A DNA stretch of 60,000 nt from Hydractinia symbiolongicarpus (taxonomy: Eukaryota > Cnidaria > Hydrozoa > Anthoathecata > Hydractiniidae): positions 20,343,001 to 20,403,000 of the forward strand of contig NC_079882.1 of the NCBI RefSeq assembly GCF_029227915.1. The letters are read 5' to 3'. The position numbers were made by a program, and so were the translations under genes. How positions within the stretch are numbered: the stretch's first letter is position 1; the number at the start of each line of letters is the position of its first letter. The notes beneath the pieces were generated by a model. It searched no databases, was not told the origin of the DNA, and saw only the letters and a program-made list of their open reading frames with translations. Positions 46,140 through 58,981 of the stretch are shown here, piece after piece.

Positions 46140-48703
46140 TCAAATGATCGGAAGAAGTTACCACAAACCGGAGATGAATTTTAAAAAAACTTTCGAGCCT
46201 ATTGTTGTAATAGTTGTTATTATGTGATGTATGCCATGATTGTTCAATGTTATACAAAAATGTTTCTTTGAATCATTTTTTATTAAAAAAATGGTGTAAA
46301 ATCTTTAGCATTTTAAATAAACGAGGCATATTATCTCAACAACCTTCACCCATTGATAAGGACAGCTGTTTATTTTCATACGACGCTTGATAACTGACGC
46401 AGCTTTTACACGAACTTGGTAACACAGTGATGAGCAATACCCTTTGTTTTTTTAAACTTTTTTTTAATCCTCACCTTGCGAAACGCCAACTGGGGGTGAT
46501 CATGCATCTGCTGCACGCATATATCTACGTTTAATCTCCATTAGGTTCGTAAAAAAATTGATAAAATATCGCTGCGCAAATTAAAACAGCTTTGCGATTC
46601 GTTCATTTATATGTCACGACCAACCACCTACCTTTTGATGGAAACACGCTGACGTCACAAAGTTAATTGGATTGCATCTAGCAAGCTCGGCAAAAAATAT
46701 ATCGGTGAAAAAGTTTTGTCGGTGAAAGACTTCGTCATCAAGTGAAAGATTTGTTATTTTTTGCCGACGAATTTTTTTACCGACAAGGTCTGTTGCCAAG
46801 CAACGCGCTCTGTTTTTTTAGACAAGGCCAGATTTTAAAACAGAGAAGACAAAATAACTATAAAATTGAAGAGATGTTAGCTAGCATAAATATATATACA
46901 AATAGTAAAAAATCTCCCGGTTAATATAAGTTATTAAAAAACGTAAAAAAAAATAAAAGCCGTTGCTTGCACGAGCGACGTCATGAGTACTTCTTGTATA
47001 GTCTTGGTGAAAAAAGTCGTGCCCAGGATAGTTTTACTTTTCCTAAAAAAGAAAAAACTCCAATACAGAAATAGAATATTTATCTTGATAGTTACGCAAC
47101 ATGTTTCTTCTACATTATTCAATCTTTATTATCGACATTATTTTTAATTATCAATGTTAGCGACACATTCTTTGCTTTAATTAACATCGCAGTAGAAACG
47201 CTAATTGCACATCTCCACTATTTACAACCAGTCTGAACACGGTGCATAGTTGATTTAACGAGAGTACAAGATGCAATGTTCAGGAAACTGCCTAGAATGT
47301 TAACCTGCACATTCTAAGACATTTTAAACCCTCTTCAGGGTGGAATTTGTTCGAGGGAAAACATTGAAAAACTTTGAAAAATGAAAAAAAATTTTGTGTG
47401 TATTTGTATCGCGTATTATTTGAACGTGCATTGCATGCTGGCATACATGCGTTCCTCTAATGCATGTGTTGTGCAGGTGCATCGCGTAAGTTGAAACTCT
47501 TAAACCGCAAATTCCCGCAAGAAACGTCTTTCAAAATGGCGAAAGAGCTTTTATCACCGTAATTACTTGGTGTAAACACCCTAGTCATTTTTTTCGACAA
47601 CATCCTAAAATTTTGGTGAAACGGAAGAGGAAATGTGGGATTAAAACTACTTTTGCGTACGGAAGTATTTTTATTGAAAATTGAACAACACGAGGACACC
47701 TAATCTTTGGCGATACAGCCTCTTTCTGCGCTAATCAACATGCCGAATTGTGACGGTGTATCTTGTAAATCCATCTGTAGTCCAAATGATGGGCAACTTG
47801 GTGCTGTCACATGACTGAAGTGTATAAATTAACAAGTTCTCATTCCATCGAAAAAGTAATCTTCACAATTCATTTAGCTGAATTTTATTGCCGTTAATTT
47901 TTTTTTTCTTTTTGGAAGGCAAAAAATAAAAGGAATGAGCTTAGGTTTTCGTACCAGGTGAGCAATAAAATATGTTATACAGAGTTGACATGGTATAGGT
48001 GGCGAGCAAGTGCATGTGAAAGGAATGTGATGTGTTTAGTTACATGCATGGCGAATACGGTTAGTGTTGTATCTCCGTGTGACCAATGACGGTTGAAGTA
48101 AATGGTGTTATTGCATGATACAGTGAACTAAAAGAAAGGAGAACATATCACTTAACTGCACTCACTCTCATGACCAACAATACGCATGCGTTATAAAACA
48201 CAATAGAATAAGAAAGTAAAAAAAGGAATTAACAATCTCGTGATCACACACGTTCTGCGTGGCCACACAGTAGAAGAAATTCAGTTTCAAGTATTTTTTG
48301 AAATCTGTTTTAAGATGAGTGTGAGGGTGGTTTTAATTTTTCCCTGTACTTTTGAGGATTTGCATCTTTTTTTAGAAGTTAAAATATTTTTATATCAAAT
48401 ACATGAATAAACTATTTACAGCGTTATAAAATACTAAAAGCTATTTACAGTTTTTACTAACTTAAGTTCCAGAAAGAATCTGCTCCTTCCATATCAACAG
48501 TTTGGAAACTTTTTAACATTTTCAATTTTTTTAATTCAAGTTCGTATTCATTTTAACCTCGGTCGAATAACCCTGGAAACGAAGTTGGATCGTACTTACC
48601 TTAATTCTTTTCTGCCAAACGCGATGCTTTAATTTAAAATAACGGTTAGAAAACTAAAGCTAACAAAAATTCTAAACTACTTTAAATGAAAATTTTAAGC
48701 ACA
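46140..48703. other. Intergenic DNA between orphan gene and formin 3' end
   Basis: No exon recognised. 46,687-46,800 is partly self-complementary ('gtcggtgaaa' and 'ttttttaccgacaag', 'cggcaaaaaata' and 'tattttttgccg'), probably a MITE core. 47,457-47,699 is open on the minus strand but has no coding features. The formin 3' UTR must lie at the right end. Confidence 0.45.
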
Positions 48704-50352
48704 TTATGACGGTTTACAAGATTGAGTCATTCGTCTGCGGACAGACTTTCTTTTCTTACGTTTTTTCCGTCGCACATTTGACGTTGTAGCTTTGCCGTTA
48801 TTTGCTTCGTCGCCAACTTTTGATTCTGTTTGTTCTTTTCCAACATCATCGTCATACTCATCATCATCATCATCATTATCATCATCCTCGTCGTCTTCAG
48901 AATGAGTATCGCCTACATTTTCTGCATTTTCAAAAAACTTGTTTGAAGATCCGTTACTTACGTCAGCGGATTTCTGTAGATTTTCATCATTTTTTTTTAA
49001 AGAAACATTATTTTCCACTTTCACTGCAGGTGATTCTGCACTTATCTTATCGTTCGATAAATTATCTACAACATTCGAATCTGTGTTTATGTTCACATTC
49101 TCACTATTTACATCGACTATGATATCTTCATCGTAGATGGTTTTTTGTTCACCCTTTGTGTTCGACGACAAATTATCCACTTCTTTTACACTAACATCCT
49201 CGAAACTGCTCTGCTTACTTGTATATTTAGAGTCATTGATTCGCTCAACAGAAATATCACCTTTAACCCGCGTAACTTCTACCGGCGTACCAATCTCTAC
49301 CGGCGCATCAATCTCTACCCGCATATCAATCTCTACCGGCGTATCAGTCTCTACCGGCGTATCAGTCTCTACCGGCGTATCAGTCTCCACCGGCGTATCA
49401 GTCTCTAGCGGCGTATCAGTCTCTCCCGGCGTATCAGTCTCTCCCGGCGTATCAGTCTCTAAGGGCATATCAGTCTCTACCGGCGTATCAGTCTCTACCG
49501 GCGTATCAGTCTCTACCGGCGAGTTAGTTTCAACGCTGTTTGGCTGAACTTCAACATCTGTAATTAATCCACCGGTTTTATTATTCTTCGGTGAACTAGT
49601 TTGTTCACTTACTTCTGCTTTACTCATTGTAGTACTTGCATCAATTGATGTCCCTGTCAAGCTTTCATCTACACCCTCCTCCTGAGTTATTTTTATAACA
49701 TCACCCTGAGACGATGTACGTACCGGTTGTTCAATAAGCGGAACGGCTTCATCCACCGCGATAACTTTATCCGAAAACTTCGTTAATTCCTCTTCGTGAA
49801 AACGACTGTAGTCATGTTGCGCCTCAAAGTCAGGTGTTAAAACCCCTACGGATTGAGTGCGTGATTTATCACCAGACTCTTTTTCTACCGGTATGACGTC
49901 ATCAGCGGTTACAGTTTTTTCTGACGCTTTCACACCTGTTAAACAAATCGGATTCGAGTAATCGTCCCCATGGTTACCTTCCAAATGCACCCCATTTAAT
50001 TTTGGTCCATCTATTACATCTATTAGTGATTTATCAAACACTTCATCGGCTGATGATGCAACTTCTTCCCCGTCTTCGTTTGGTATTTTTTCTGTTTCAA
50101 CATGGACTCCATTACACAATTTATCTTCTGTAATGGCGCCTTTTTCACCGTTTATAAGAAAATCGTCTTTTATTATCGTATCTTTATGCGATTCCGATAG
50201 TTCACCATTCAATACGGGTACAGAGGTTTCTCCATTCAATATGGGTACAGAACCTTTGACACCGTTTTGTTTTACTTCTGATGGTGCGTCAGCAATTGTT
50301 TGAAGTTTTTCTGTATTGTTAGTGTGTTCTTCATCATTTGATTTACCAGTGA
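48704..50352 (-). CDS. INF2: Formin last exon: acidic, repeat-rich C-terminal tail
   Basis: About 548 codons, low in hydrophobic residues. Features in order: NGE/NGV-rich start, a hexapeptide repeat block (PVETDT type), an acidic run ([19 protein letters not shown]), and a basic end ([14 protein letters not shown]). No folded domain is evident, so it is probably disordered. It is much longer than the tail of vertebrate INF2, and no C-terminal CaaX box is present. Confidence 0.8.
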
Positions 50353-53300
50353 CTAAGAGAAAGTTATATTATCATGTAATAAAAAGTTGAAAAAATAGTA
50401 TAGAAAACTATACTATTCAATGTGTTTTTCATATTATAAAGCATTTAAAACCTAGTAACCATGTTGGATAATAAAACACAGGGCATTAAGTTGATAAAAA
50501 TGAGGTCAACCCGAAATTGTGAACTTACTCAAAAACGCAGCTAGTACTTTCGTTTTATGCCAATTCTTTTTTGACTTCCCTGCCTCCTTTTTCGCATCAG
50601 GCGTCTTCTTTTTCGTAAGCGACGAAGAATCTTGCATATTACGTTTTCGTAGCGGGAAACCATTTTTTATTTCATTCATCAAATTATCAATAATACACGT
50701 CTCCTCCACTGGTGGTGGTCTTCGTCCCTTTCCAAGTTTAGGTTTGTCATCTTTGATACCAAGCTTCTCTTTTCTTGCTTTTTCCTCAGCTTGTTTTTGC
50801 TCTCGAACTAGTCTTCGCTTTTCTTGAATCTTGAATTGTTCGTTTTCCTAACAAAAGCAAAGTATTCACATAACAGTTGATCAACAGGACGCATACTTTC
50901 ACAATCATCTGTTTGGTAACACATAAAAAAAAGAGTTAACTTACATCTTTCGCTTTCTTTAGGCTGTCACAAAACTGTTTGAACACTTTCAAGTAATCTT
51001 CAAGCGAGAATTTTTTTGGATCTTCACAAAAATATTCTGCGAATTCAGCATTTAATTTGCGTATATCAGATATTTTAGATTCCAACTCTTTGCATTCTTT
51101 GATAGCCGTCTAAAAGAATAAAAAATGTTGCATGAAACTAAACAATGACGAAGTGATTGATAAGAACAATCATCCAGTGCTTTGAATCTTAATGAAAACA
51201 AACATACCTCAATAAATTCTCCTAATTGTTTCTTCACATCATCAGGTGCGTTCGCCAATGCTTTTTCTGTAGAAGTGACACTTGTTTTCAACGCATTAAC
51301 ATCTTTTTCCAAATTATCGATATTCAAACTACAAACATACATAAGACTAGCTATAAATCCCGTAGGAAAAATCAATTGGCTAGACGAAAAGTCAGAGAAC
51401 TATTTGAAACAACACTCCACTACAAATTTCAATCTTACCGACAAGCTGCTTCCAAATGTTTCATTTTCGAAGGAAAATCAAGAATTTCTTCTTTCTTAGC
51501 TTCGGCAATCTAATTCAAAACAAAGGTAACTTTAGAAATTTAGCAAGTGAGTCATTAGGTGTACTTATTAGACGATTTTTACCTGTACAATAAAATGCAA
51601 CAGATTCATGCGGGGCTTGTTTGCTCGCGTGTCAGTTAGTTTGAGTAGAGATGTGATTTTAAAAGCCTCTGCGTTACCCGCATGTGAACCCTAAAGTTAA
51701 AAAGTTAAAATCTGAACACATTGAAATAAACTTAAATGAATCCAGATTTTTATCAAGTTGCAATGATTTAAATGAGAAAAAAGAAAATCAGCGGGCAGAA
51801 TGAAAATCAGAGGGAAGTCTCCTCTTCACTTAACGTACATGATTCATAAAGTTTCCAACTCTCAAAATCAAATTCAACATTTCTGGAAGTGTCTCGTTGC
51901 ACAAAATATCTGAAAAAAAAGCAATAGATGCATTTCAATTACATGCAACAGGTGCTACAAAACAGGCAAAAGTAAACTGAAAATAAAAACAGGTCATCAC
52001 CATCGATGGCTTGTGTCATTATTTCAATATTTGGTCCCAGACTTTCTTTCGAGATCATGAAGTCTTCCTTTAATATTAAGCCCTTGATTCGAAATTTATA
52101 ACTAAAAAAAAGATCGTATATTAAAATCTAATCAAATCTAATTTTCACCATTTTGTCTACAGGTACACAGTAAAACAAATCAGTTGACAGAATCTGCATA
52201 CCTAGATACTTCGAGAAGTCTTAAGAAGAATTTTTCAGCAGGTCCAAGTTTCGCCTTTTCTCCTTTAAATGATTTTATTTGATCGATTTCAGACGTGTCA
52301 GGCAAAAGTTTTTCTAAACATTTCAATCTATCACCTCCCAGTTCTGAACTATTCCCGTCTGTGATCCATTGAATGACTTGATCGCTTCCTCTGCAAAAAG
52401 TATGTGTATTTTAGCAACATATTTACTCTAACCGAATATTCATTGTATCGATCACTCACCCTTTAAACTGGCGCAAGAAAATGTTGACATTCATACTGCG
52501 CTTTCCATCTAAGATGGCAATCTAAAAAAAACGTCAATCATTTAACGTCGTTATATACGTAAAAATGCTGACACTACAATTTACATGGTAACATTGTACA
52601 CTTACTTCCTTAGGTTCTTTCTTTTTCTCTTCCTTCTTGTCAGATTTCTTTATATTTATTTGACAAAAAAGTTCTTCTTCCATATTGTAATCGGGCTCGA
52701 CACCATCATTAATTTCGATCACTTTCTTCCACACACTACTCGTACTTCGCTTCAGCACATGTCCAGGAATTTTATTCCACTGCAACTTCTTCATTTTTTG
52801 CTTCGGTGTAAACGCTGGTTTTGATGCTTTTTGCGGACCATCCGTTGCAGTATTCATGCCTCCAAGACCAGGTGGTGGGGGTGGTCCACATCCAGGTGGT
52901 GGAGGTGGACCACATCCCGGTGGAGGTGGTGGTCCACATCCCGGTGGAGGTGGTGGTCCACATCCAGGTGGAGGTGGTGGAGGGGGTGGTCCTCCTCCTA
53001 ATGGCGGTGGCGGAGGTGGTGGTGGAGGTCCCCCTCCTGGTGGTGGAGGTGGTGGCGGTGGGCCTCCACCTGGTAGTGGTGGAGGGGGAGGTGGTGGTGC
53101 TCCTCCAATTGAGGGTGGTAGTGGCGGTGCAGGTGGTGGCGGCCCTTCAAAAAACTCAGTAGGCGCACCTGGAAAAGGTGGTGGAGGTGGAGGAGGCGGA
53201 GGGGGTGGTCCTGTAGTGGGTGCATCAAGCATAGGACGTAATCCAGGTAATCCAACAGCACCTGCAGGAATCTTGATGGATGCAGGCACTTCTATAGTTT

Positions 53301-56104
53301 GAGTTTCTTTGTGTTGAGGTGCGTCAGTTTCCACTTTTACATTATCAGTTTGTGTGTTTTTATGACTGAACAATTCTAACGACTGGGACATTTTTTTAAC
53401 AGCGAAATCAGCCCGTTGTTTACACAGTTTCGCTTGAGCTTCATTGTTTACCATTACCGCTCTCACAACCACATCCTCCACTGTCTGCCATGCTGTGTCC
53501 TGAAATTCATTGTCGGCCTCAATCATTAGTAAGCTCTGTAAAATGGTCAACAAATTGTTTGCCACTGGTTTGTCAGCCACCTAAGAGAGAAAAATTGTGC
53601 AAAACATTGAGTGCAAATAAATTATTTTCCTAAAAAACTGTACCCATTACATCAAATCGCGTTCCGCTGGGCGTGAGAGAGAAAAATTTGAAAAATTTAT
53701 TTTTGTGCGAAACATCAAAAATAATAATTGCGAGTCTTACGATGCAGCTAGCTATTGTCAGGAAGCTATTGTCGGCAACAGCAAAACATCCAATAAAATG
53801 ACAACAAGGATGACAGGAAAAGACCGATAAAAAACCAAAAACAATCCTTAGAAACTTGGCGATAAAAAACTTCAGAGAAAATAAGATTTTTAAATAATTT
53901 TTATAAAATGCGGCAATAAGCCTGAACTGCAACTGCATTTAAATTGGCAAGCAAATTTAGAAATTGCAGCACCTTGCCTCTCCCCCTGCCGACTTGTGTA
54001 ATGTTTTTGGAAATTTATTTTATTTACAACATAAAAACCTACTTGGTCAAAAACTGCTCGAAATACTTGTTGGTGATCGTTTAGATCCAAACCATCTGAG
54101 GTTACCATAATTTCATCATCTTGTTGTTTCTGTTCATCAAAAACGGTAATTTGGATGTATAGCCCTTCTTCGTCTTCATATCTAAATATCAGCGGTAATG
54201 GTTGAAACAGAACTTGGTGTCTCCACAAAAGTCAACGCCAGTGGATAAATAAAACTGGAAACTTAGTAAAATTAATACATGCATGCAACTGACCTTAGAG
54301 CTGTTAGCAGATCCAACAGGCCAAGACCTACAAAGTAATTGCATTAATTCAACATTCTGAAGAGTTGCATACAGTAGCTCATAAAGATCGATAAGCTTTC
54401 TTCCAGGTAAGGTTAATGCCATTTCAGGTTAATTTAACCTGGCATTCTTACGATCAGTGAATGAGTACCAGTTAATACCAAAGCAACTCCATGCATCATT
54501 TACGTACGAATACCCTTCGTCACTAGCTCGTCTAAGTAATAAGGTCGTAAGGTCGTAGTCTCCAGCGTTCGAGCACTAGTGTTTTTATAACAAACTTTAA
54601 GTAGTCGTCACATATATAAATCCACTCAAAGAAAGCGAAGCATTGTTGTCACGAAATATCCCATCGTATTTCACAGACGAATTCACCAAACATCATTTTA
54701 GCATGAAATGCGCAAACTTCCAAAATTTAATGAAGTAGAATATATAGCTACCTACTATGTAAATCTCATGACGTTACAACATCATCACGTAATATTAAAA
54801 AAACAATGAAAAATCATTACCGATAAATTCGTTTCTAATATTTCTTCGTTCGTTGAAATCTATAGTAGACATTAAAATGGCGTTGATGAATGCTACGATG
54901 GTAGTTTTGTACGCTAACAGCTCTGCATTTTTAAATTCGTTGATAAGTATGCTAAACCGATATCGTTGACTTTTCTCATTCTAAAAAAATTTGTTTAAGT
55001 TATAACATTTAACTACAAATAGTTTTTATTCAACTTAATTAGGCGTGCAGGTTTATTTTGTGACTCCCCAAGTACTAATTAGTTTAGAGTACCCATTTTT
55101 AGAGATTCGAATTGCACTCTGGGTTTTTTTTCATGATTTAATATGCGATACGGGACTGCGATAATGTCAAGGGGAAGAAATATCACGAAAGAAATATAGA
55201 CGAAGAAAAATAATCAAAAATCGGGAGAAAAGTATGCGCCTGCGAGTGTTTGCAATTTATAAACACATAATCATCTCTCCCTTCTTTATTAAAATATTTT
55301 GACATTCTTTAAGTTATTTACCTTAAAGTACTCCAAGGAGGAGAGTGCTAACTCGTAACCACGGTTACTGTAAAGACATATACCAGACAGCATTTCCAGG
55401 ACTTGTTTCTTTACCATTGTATTTCCAGTATCCAAGGCTAAAAATAAATTTCAGCTGGTAAATTAAAGAAAAAAACAATTCAAAAATCTACACGTAATCA
55501 ATGTTAAATCGCATAAGACACATCGCAAAAACGCTGCGTCAGCAATAAATCCATATACACGAATGACAGAATTGTCATGAGAAAATGCCATTTTGGTTGG
55601 TCTCATTTTGAAAACGAGGTAGGCAAGATTTGCTATGGAAACAAGCACGGTAGCTCTGTGTTTACCGTTTGTCATTTGTTGAACTAAATGTGTATCATCG
55701 TCAATTAGGTAGTCCATTCCGACCTTACTGTTTAAAACTGTTTTTATGGACGAAATTATTTGCAACTGAATAACAGCATCTGAGAAACTCCCATTCTGTT
55801 TTGATCCCATAAAGTCTAGCGTGGCAAACATATATTGTAATGCATTGCAGTCCAAGAACTCTTCCATCCATTCTGTGGAACATTTTTCCAACCATTTATT
55901 CAACGCTGCGTAATTTTGTGACGACGGTTTACATAGCAACTGTTCGCAATAACCGACATCGAGTTTCGCGTTGCCGACATCTTGCGACGTCAACTCGTTT
56001 AAAGTTTCAGCAGGTTTTAATTTCGCTGAAATTCTGTTCCAACGGTTTTTCATGTTCACGTTAGTTGCTTCTTTTTCTTCAAAGTGTTCGATCTTTTGCT
56101 TCAT
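48704..56104 (-). CDS. INF2: Inverted formin (INF2-like), 16 exons, about 1,572 residues
   Basis: Actin-nucleating and severing formin. Minus-strand exons: 56,104-55,666; 55,437-55,322; 54,980-54,821; 54,327-54,294; 54,181-54,043; 53,580-52,606; 52,521-52,460; 52,390-52,202; 52,101-52,001; 51,909-51,839; 51,690-51,583; 51,509-51,439; 51,328-51,208; 51,109-50,945; 50,847-50,529; 50,352-48,704. Every join keeps frame. N-terminal DID/FH3 ([18 protein letters not shown]), FH1 (long Pro runs), FH2 ([64 protein letters not shown]), then a WH2/DAD-like [17 protein letters not shown]. Details such as VEPD after the FH2 start, GSHAGNA and the CEDP-SLED pair favour INF2 over Diaphanous. The C-terminal exon is a long acidic repeat tail. 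Confidence 0.93.
49264..49525 (-). repeat. In-frame 18-bp coding repeat (PVETDT hexapeptide)
   Basis: About 14 units of 'accggcgtatcagtctct' (+ strand reading), each six codons, with variants reading [18 protein letters not shown] and PVEIGT. Near-identical central units suggest recent expansion by slippage or unequal crossover. Confidence 0.9.
52606..53580 (-). CDS. INF2: Formin exon 6: coiled N part, FH1 and FH2 start
   Basis: One 975-nt exon begins [11 protein letters not shown], runs into a proline-rich FH1 of about 130 residues (many runs of 5-9 Pro interrupted by Gly, and a repeated GCGPPPPP unit) and ends in the FH2 lasso/linker. The Pro runs are profilin-actin docking sites. The Gly-rich open frame on the opposite strand is a shadow of FH1. 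Confidence 0.9.
54428..54820. other. Formin intron 3 part, nothing coding
   Basis: Intron between exons 3 and 4 (54,328-54,820). AT-rich with no repeat family recognised. The 34-nt exon 4 lies just beyond it at 54,294-54,327. Confidence 0.5.
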
Positions 56105-57283
56105 GGCGTATGTTTATTTTTTTACTTTTAGAACAATAACACACATTCTGTTTTGACTCATATACACATTAAAACACGAGGAAAGCGGAAAATAAAGTCG
56201 GATCTAAACTACAGCCCACAATTTCCTTAAAATTCGAAATTACTATCGATATCAACAAGATGCTGAGACAATTAAAAAGGTATGAAACGAGTAATTGAAG
56301 GAGATTACAAAAAAAACATGAACAATGAAAAAATCTTCTTTGCTGATTGTTGAAGCTGGACCAGTTATACAGAATGGAGGGTTGCATGTGGCGAAAAATG
56401 TTTCTGTTTATCTAACCTTCACCAATTGAATTTTTATTCAGCTCACTTTTCACATAAAATTAGGGAAGTCTGTGGCGAAAGCTTCTTTTGTGACGCCTAA
56501 TAAGCCAATCAATCACCCTTTATTTATCCTGCTGCATGTTGCTTTTTATTGAATTTAGACATATACAAGGCATTTGATGACATCTGCAAACATTAAAAAG
56601 ATTCTAACCTAAAGGATACACGAAACACCTATTACCCATGTTGGGAATATTGTCTATATTTCCTAAACTGCGAAATAAAAGTATATAAAAGAATTTATTT
56701 CTTGAAAGCCAGGTAAATTCCTATCGAAAAGTGTTTTTTCAAAAAACAATAAACTGGAGAGACGTAAAAAATTATTGAACACATTTTACAAGTTGATGGC
56801 TCTCGAGCCTATAAGGTACAGGTAATTGAAGCTTTCGCAAAAAAATCACACCATTTAAATCAACTCCCTCGTCGTCTCGGTTTTCCTTTTGAAGGTCTAG
56901 TTCCAAGTATATCAAAAAGTTTCTCTTTATGCTTTACTGTAGTACTTTTTTACCTCTACACTGTGAAAAAATTTCAACAATGAATTTTTTATAAAAAACA
57001 GAAACCGTTTGAGAGCTCAGTATACGCAGTTTAGTTGGTCTCCATATTCATGAATGCTTGTACCTTTTAGCCTAAACGTAGATTTATATTCAGCAGAAGA
57101 TGTCAAGATTTAAACTTTGCAAAGTAGTTAAATTTTTTTATCAACTGGGCTCTCACGAAAAATGTGCATTCCAATATAAAATATCTTTCTTTCAAGATTA
57201 ATTTTCTTGTAAAGTTTCATTTTTTAATTTCCGCATCCAACGCATCCAATATAGTGAAATACATTAAAATTAAAATAATCAGA

Positions 57284-57333
57284 TAAACAAACAAACAAAC
57301 AAACAAACAAACAAACAAACAAACAAACAAACA
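57284..57333. repeat. (AAAC)n microsatellite
   Basis: About 12 copies of 'aaac' in tandem. Confidence 0.95.
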
Positions 57334-58514
57334 AGTAAATAAATTCCAGTAAACAACAAAACAACAACCAAAACACAAACGCATGGACCTCTACTGAAAC
57401 CTCGGCATGTAATCCATCTTAATAGATGCTTCTCCACAACAATAGGAGGCGAAATAAAATTGTATCTGTTGCTAAACAACACACGTTTGTTAGGAGTAAC
57501 AGAGAAACATAATCCACCATGATTTGTCAAACATGTTGGTATGAATAATGTGTATAATATTATCGCGACGTTTTATTGGGTAGTTGGTATCACGTGATGT
57601 TAACCACTAATTAAATTAAGTTAAATGCTACGTAATTACAGCAACGTCATAAGCGTTAAGAAGAGGAATTCAACAACCAAATTCTGTGGGTAAACGATGT
57701 GATTCTTTAACCGTATCAAAAACATTTTTGTCATATAGAACAGAGGAAAACATAGTTCCTGTTTTAAAACGCATTATGCGGCTTCGTTTGTGCATCACGC
57801 CATTCATTTCAACGAGGAAAATTTAGGGCGGAAGGATTTTAATGCTAATGAAAGAAAAAGGCCTTATTAATTTGTTTTGCGATACGGGTGGAAGTAGCAA
57901 AAAGATTAAGTGAAATTAATGTTATAATTTAAAAGGTAAGACTTTCTGGTGTTTTATTTTTAAGGAAACAAACCCAAAGACACATAAAAAGGGGTTGTGT
58001 CATCTCTATCTTAATAATAACCCTTTTTTTTGTCTCTCACACTGAGTGATTGTATAACCTAAAAAGTTAGCCAAGAAAAGAGGAAAAGGTTATTGCAAGA
58101 GAGTTTCATTCGATACAAGTAAACGTGACAGAAAGATTTTAAAGGTGAGCAGGCGAACACACGATAATTAGCTGTGCTACAACTTTTAACAAAACAAACC
58201 CGACACAGGGAAGGGTTGCCACAGTGGGCGATAGACATGCTTTGGATATAACGTCACAAAGCTTCATATGATGTTTTGTTATTACTCACAGACAGCTCCA
58301 TAGCAACGTTATCTTTTTGTGACATCAGTGACCTTTTTGTGTTCATAATTTTATGATTAGCTGTATGGAAACTGCCACAAATAGATCATTGCCCCTCCTT
58401 AAATAACTAACATTCGTCCGCTCTCCGAAGCACAAACAAAGGAGAAATAACTGCGACTAATTACAGTAACTTTTTATCACAAAATCTGTTTAAACTCGCT
58501 AAGTTTCTGTGAGC

Positions 58515-58580
58515 CAAAATGGTAACTTTGAGTTGCGACAAGCGAATTCCTATGGATTTTTCCACGAGCTGAATACTAAT
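58515..58580 (+). mobile_element. Degenerate mini-Helitron-like 3' part
   Basis: 'gttgcgacaagcgaattcctatggatttttccacgagct' resembles the 'gcgacaggcgaacccgtggatgtttccacgggct' end of the 15.4-kb copy, but the CTAG terminus is lost. Confidence 0.4.
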
Positions 58581-58602
58581 AAATAATTAAATCGCAACTT
58601 AC

Positions 58603-58981
58603 TAAGTACCATGGATTCGACCAGATCAGGGTCAGTGTCTGTAAGATATTGTATGCCTGTTTTGGTATTTAAAATTAATTTGATGCTTCTCACTATTTCT
58701 AACTCTATCACGGCGTCAGCAAAACTCGCATTTTTTCTTAACCCCATGAATTCTAATGTTCCTAGCATCATATTCAAGGCGTTGCATTCCAGAAAAGACT
58801 GCAACCATTCTGTTGTACAACGATTCAAATAATTATTTAAAGTGGCGAAATTTTGTGAAGATGGTTCACATAACAACTCTCTACAGTAATCAACATCCAG
58901 TTCAACCTCATCAAGATTTAAAACCTTCTCTGGGACATTTTTTCGCTTGAATATACTAAGCTTACTCCAATTATCCTTCAT
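58603..58981 (-). CDS. INF2: Alternative or duplicated formin first exon
   Basis: Starts MKDNWSKLSIF, is about 126 codons long and ends at a donor (CTTA|GTAAGT) in phase 1, the same phase as the downstream first exon. The protein is clearly homologous to that exon along its length: LCEPSSQNFATLN vs [26 protein letters not shown] vs [28 protein letters not shown] vs [15 protein letters not shown]. It can splice in frame to exon 2 (55,437). It is either an alternative promoter/first exon or the remnant of a tandem gene copy. Confidence 0.8.

Larger units (their letters stand above)
56105..58602. other. Spacer between the two formin first exons
   Basis: Intron for transcripts starting at the upstream exon and promoter region for those starting at 56,104. 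It contains an (AAAC)n run and a degenerate mini-Helitron-like end (58,515-58,580). No other exon is seen. Confidence 0.5.

Noticed and set aside
48802-49547. + strand His-rich and Ser/Val-repeat ORFs
   Set aside because: They are shadows of the acidic stretch and hexapeptide repeat of the formin tail.
52856-53302. Glycine-rich protein on the + strand
   Set aside because: It is the complement of the formin FH1 proline runs.
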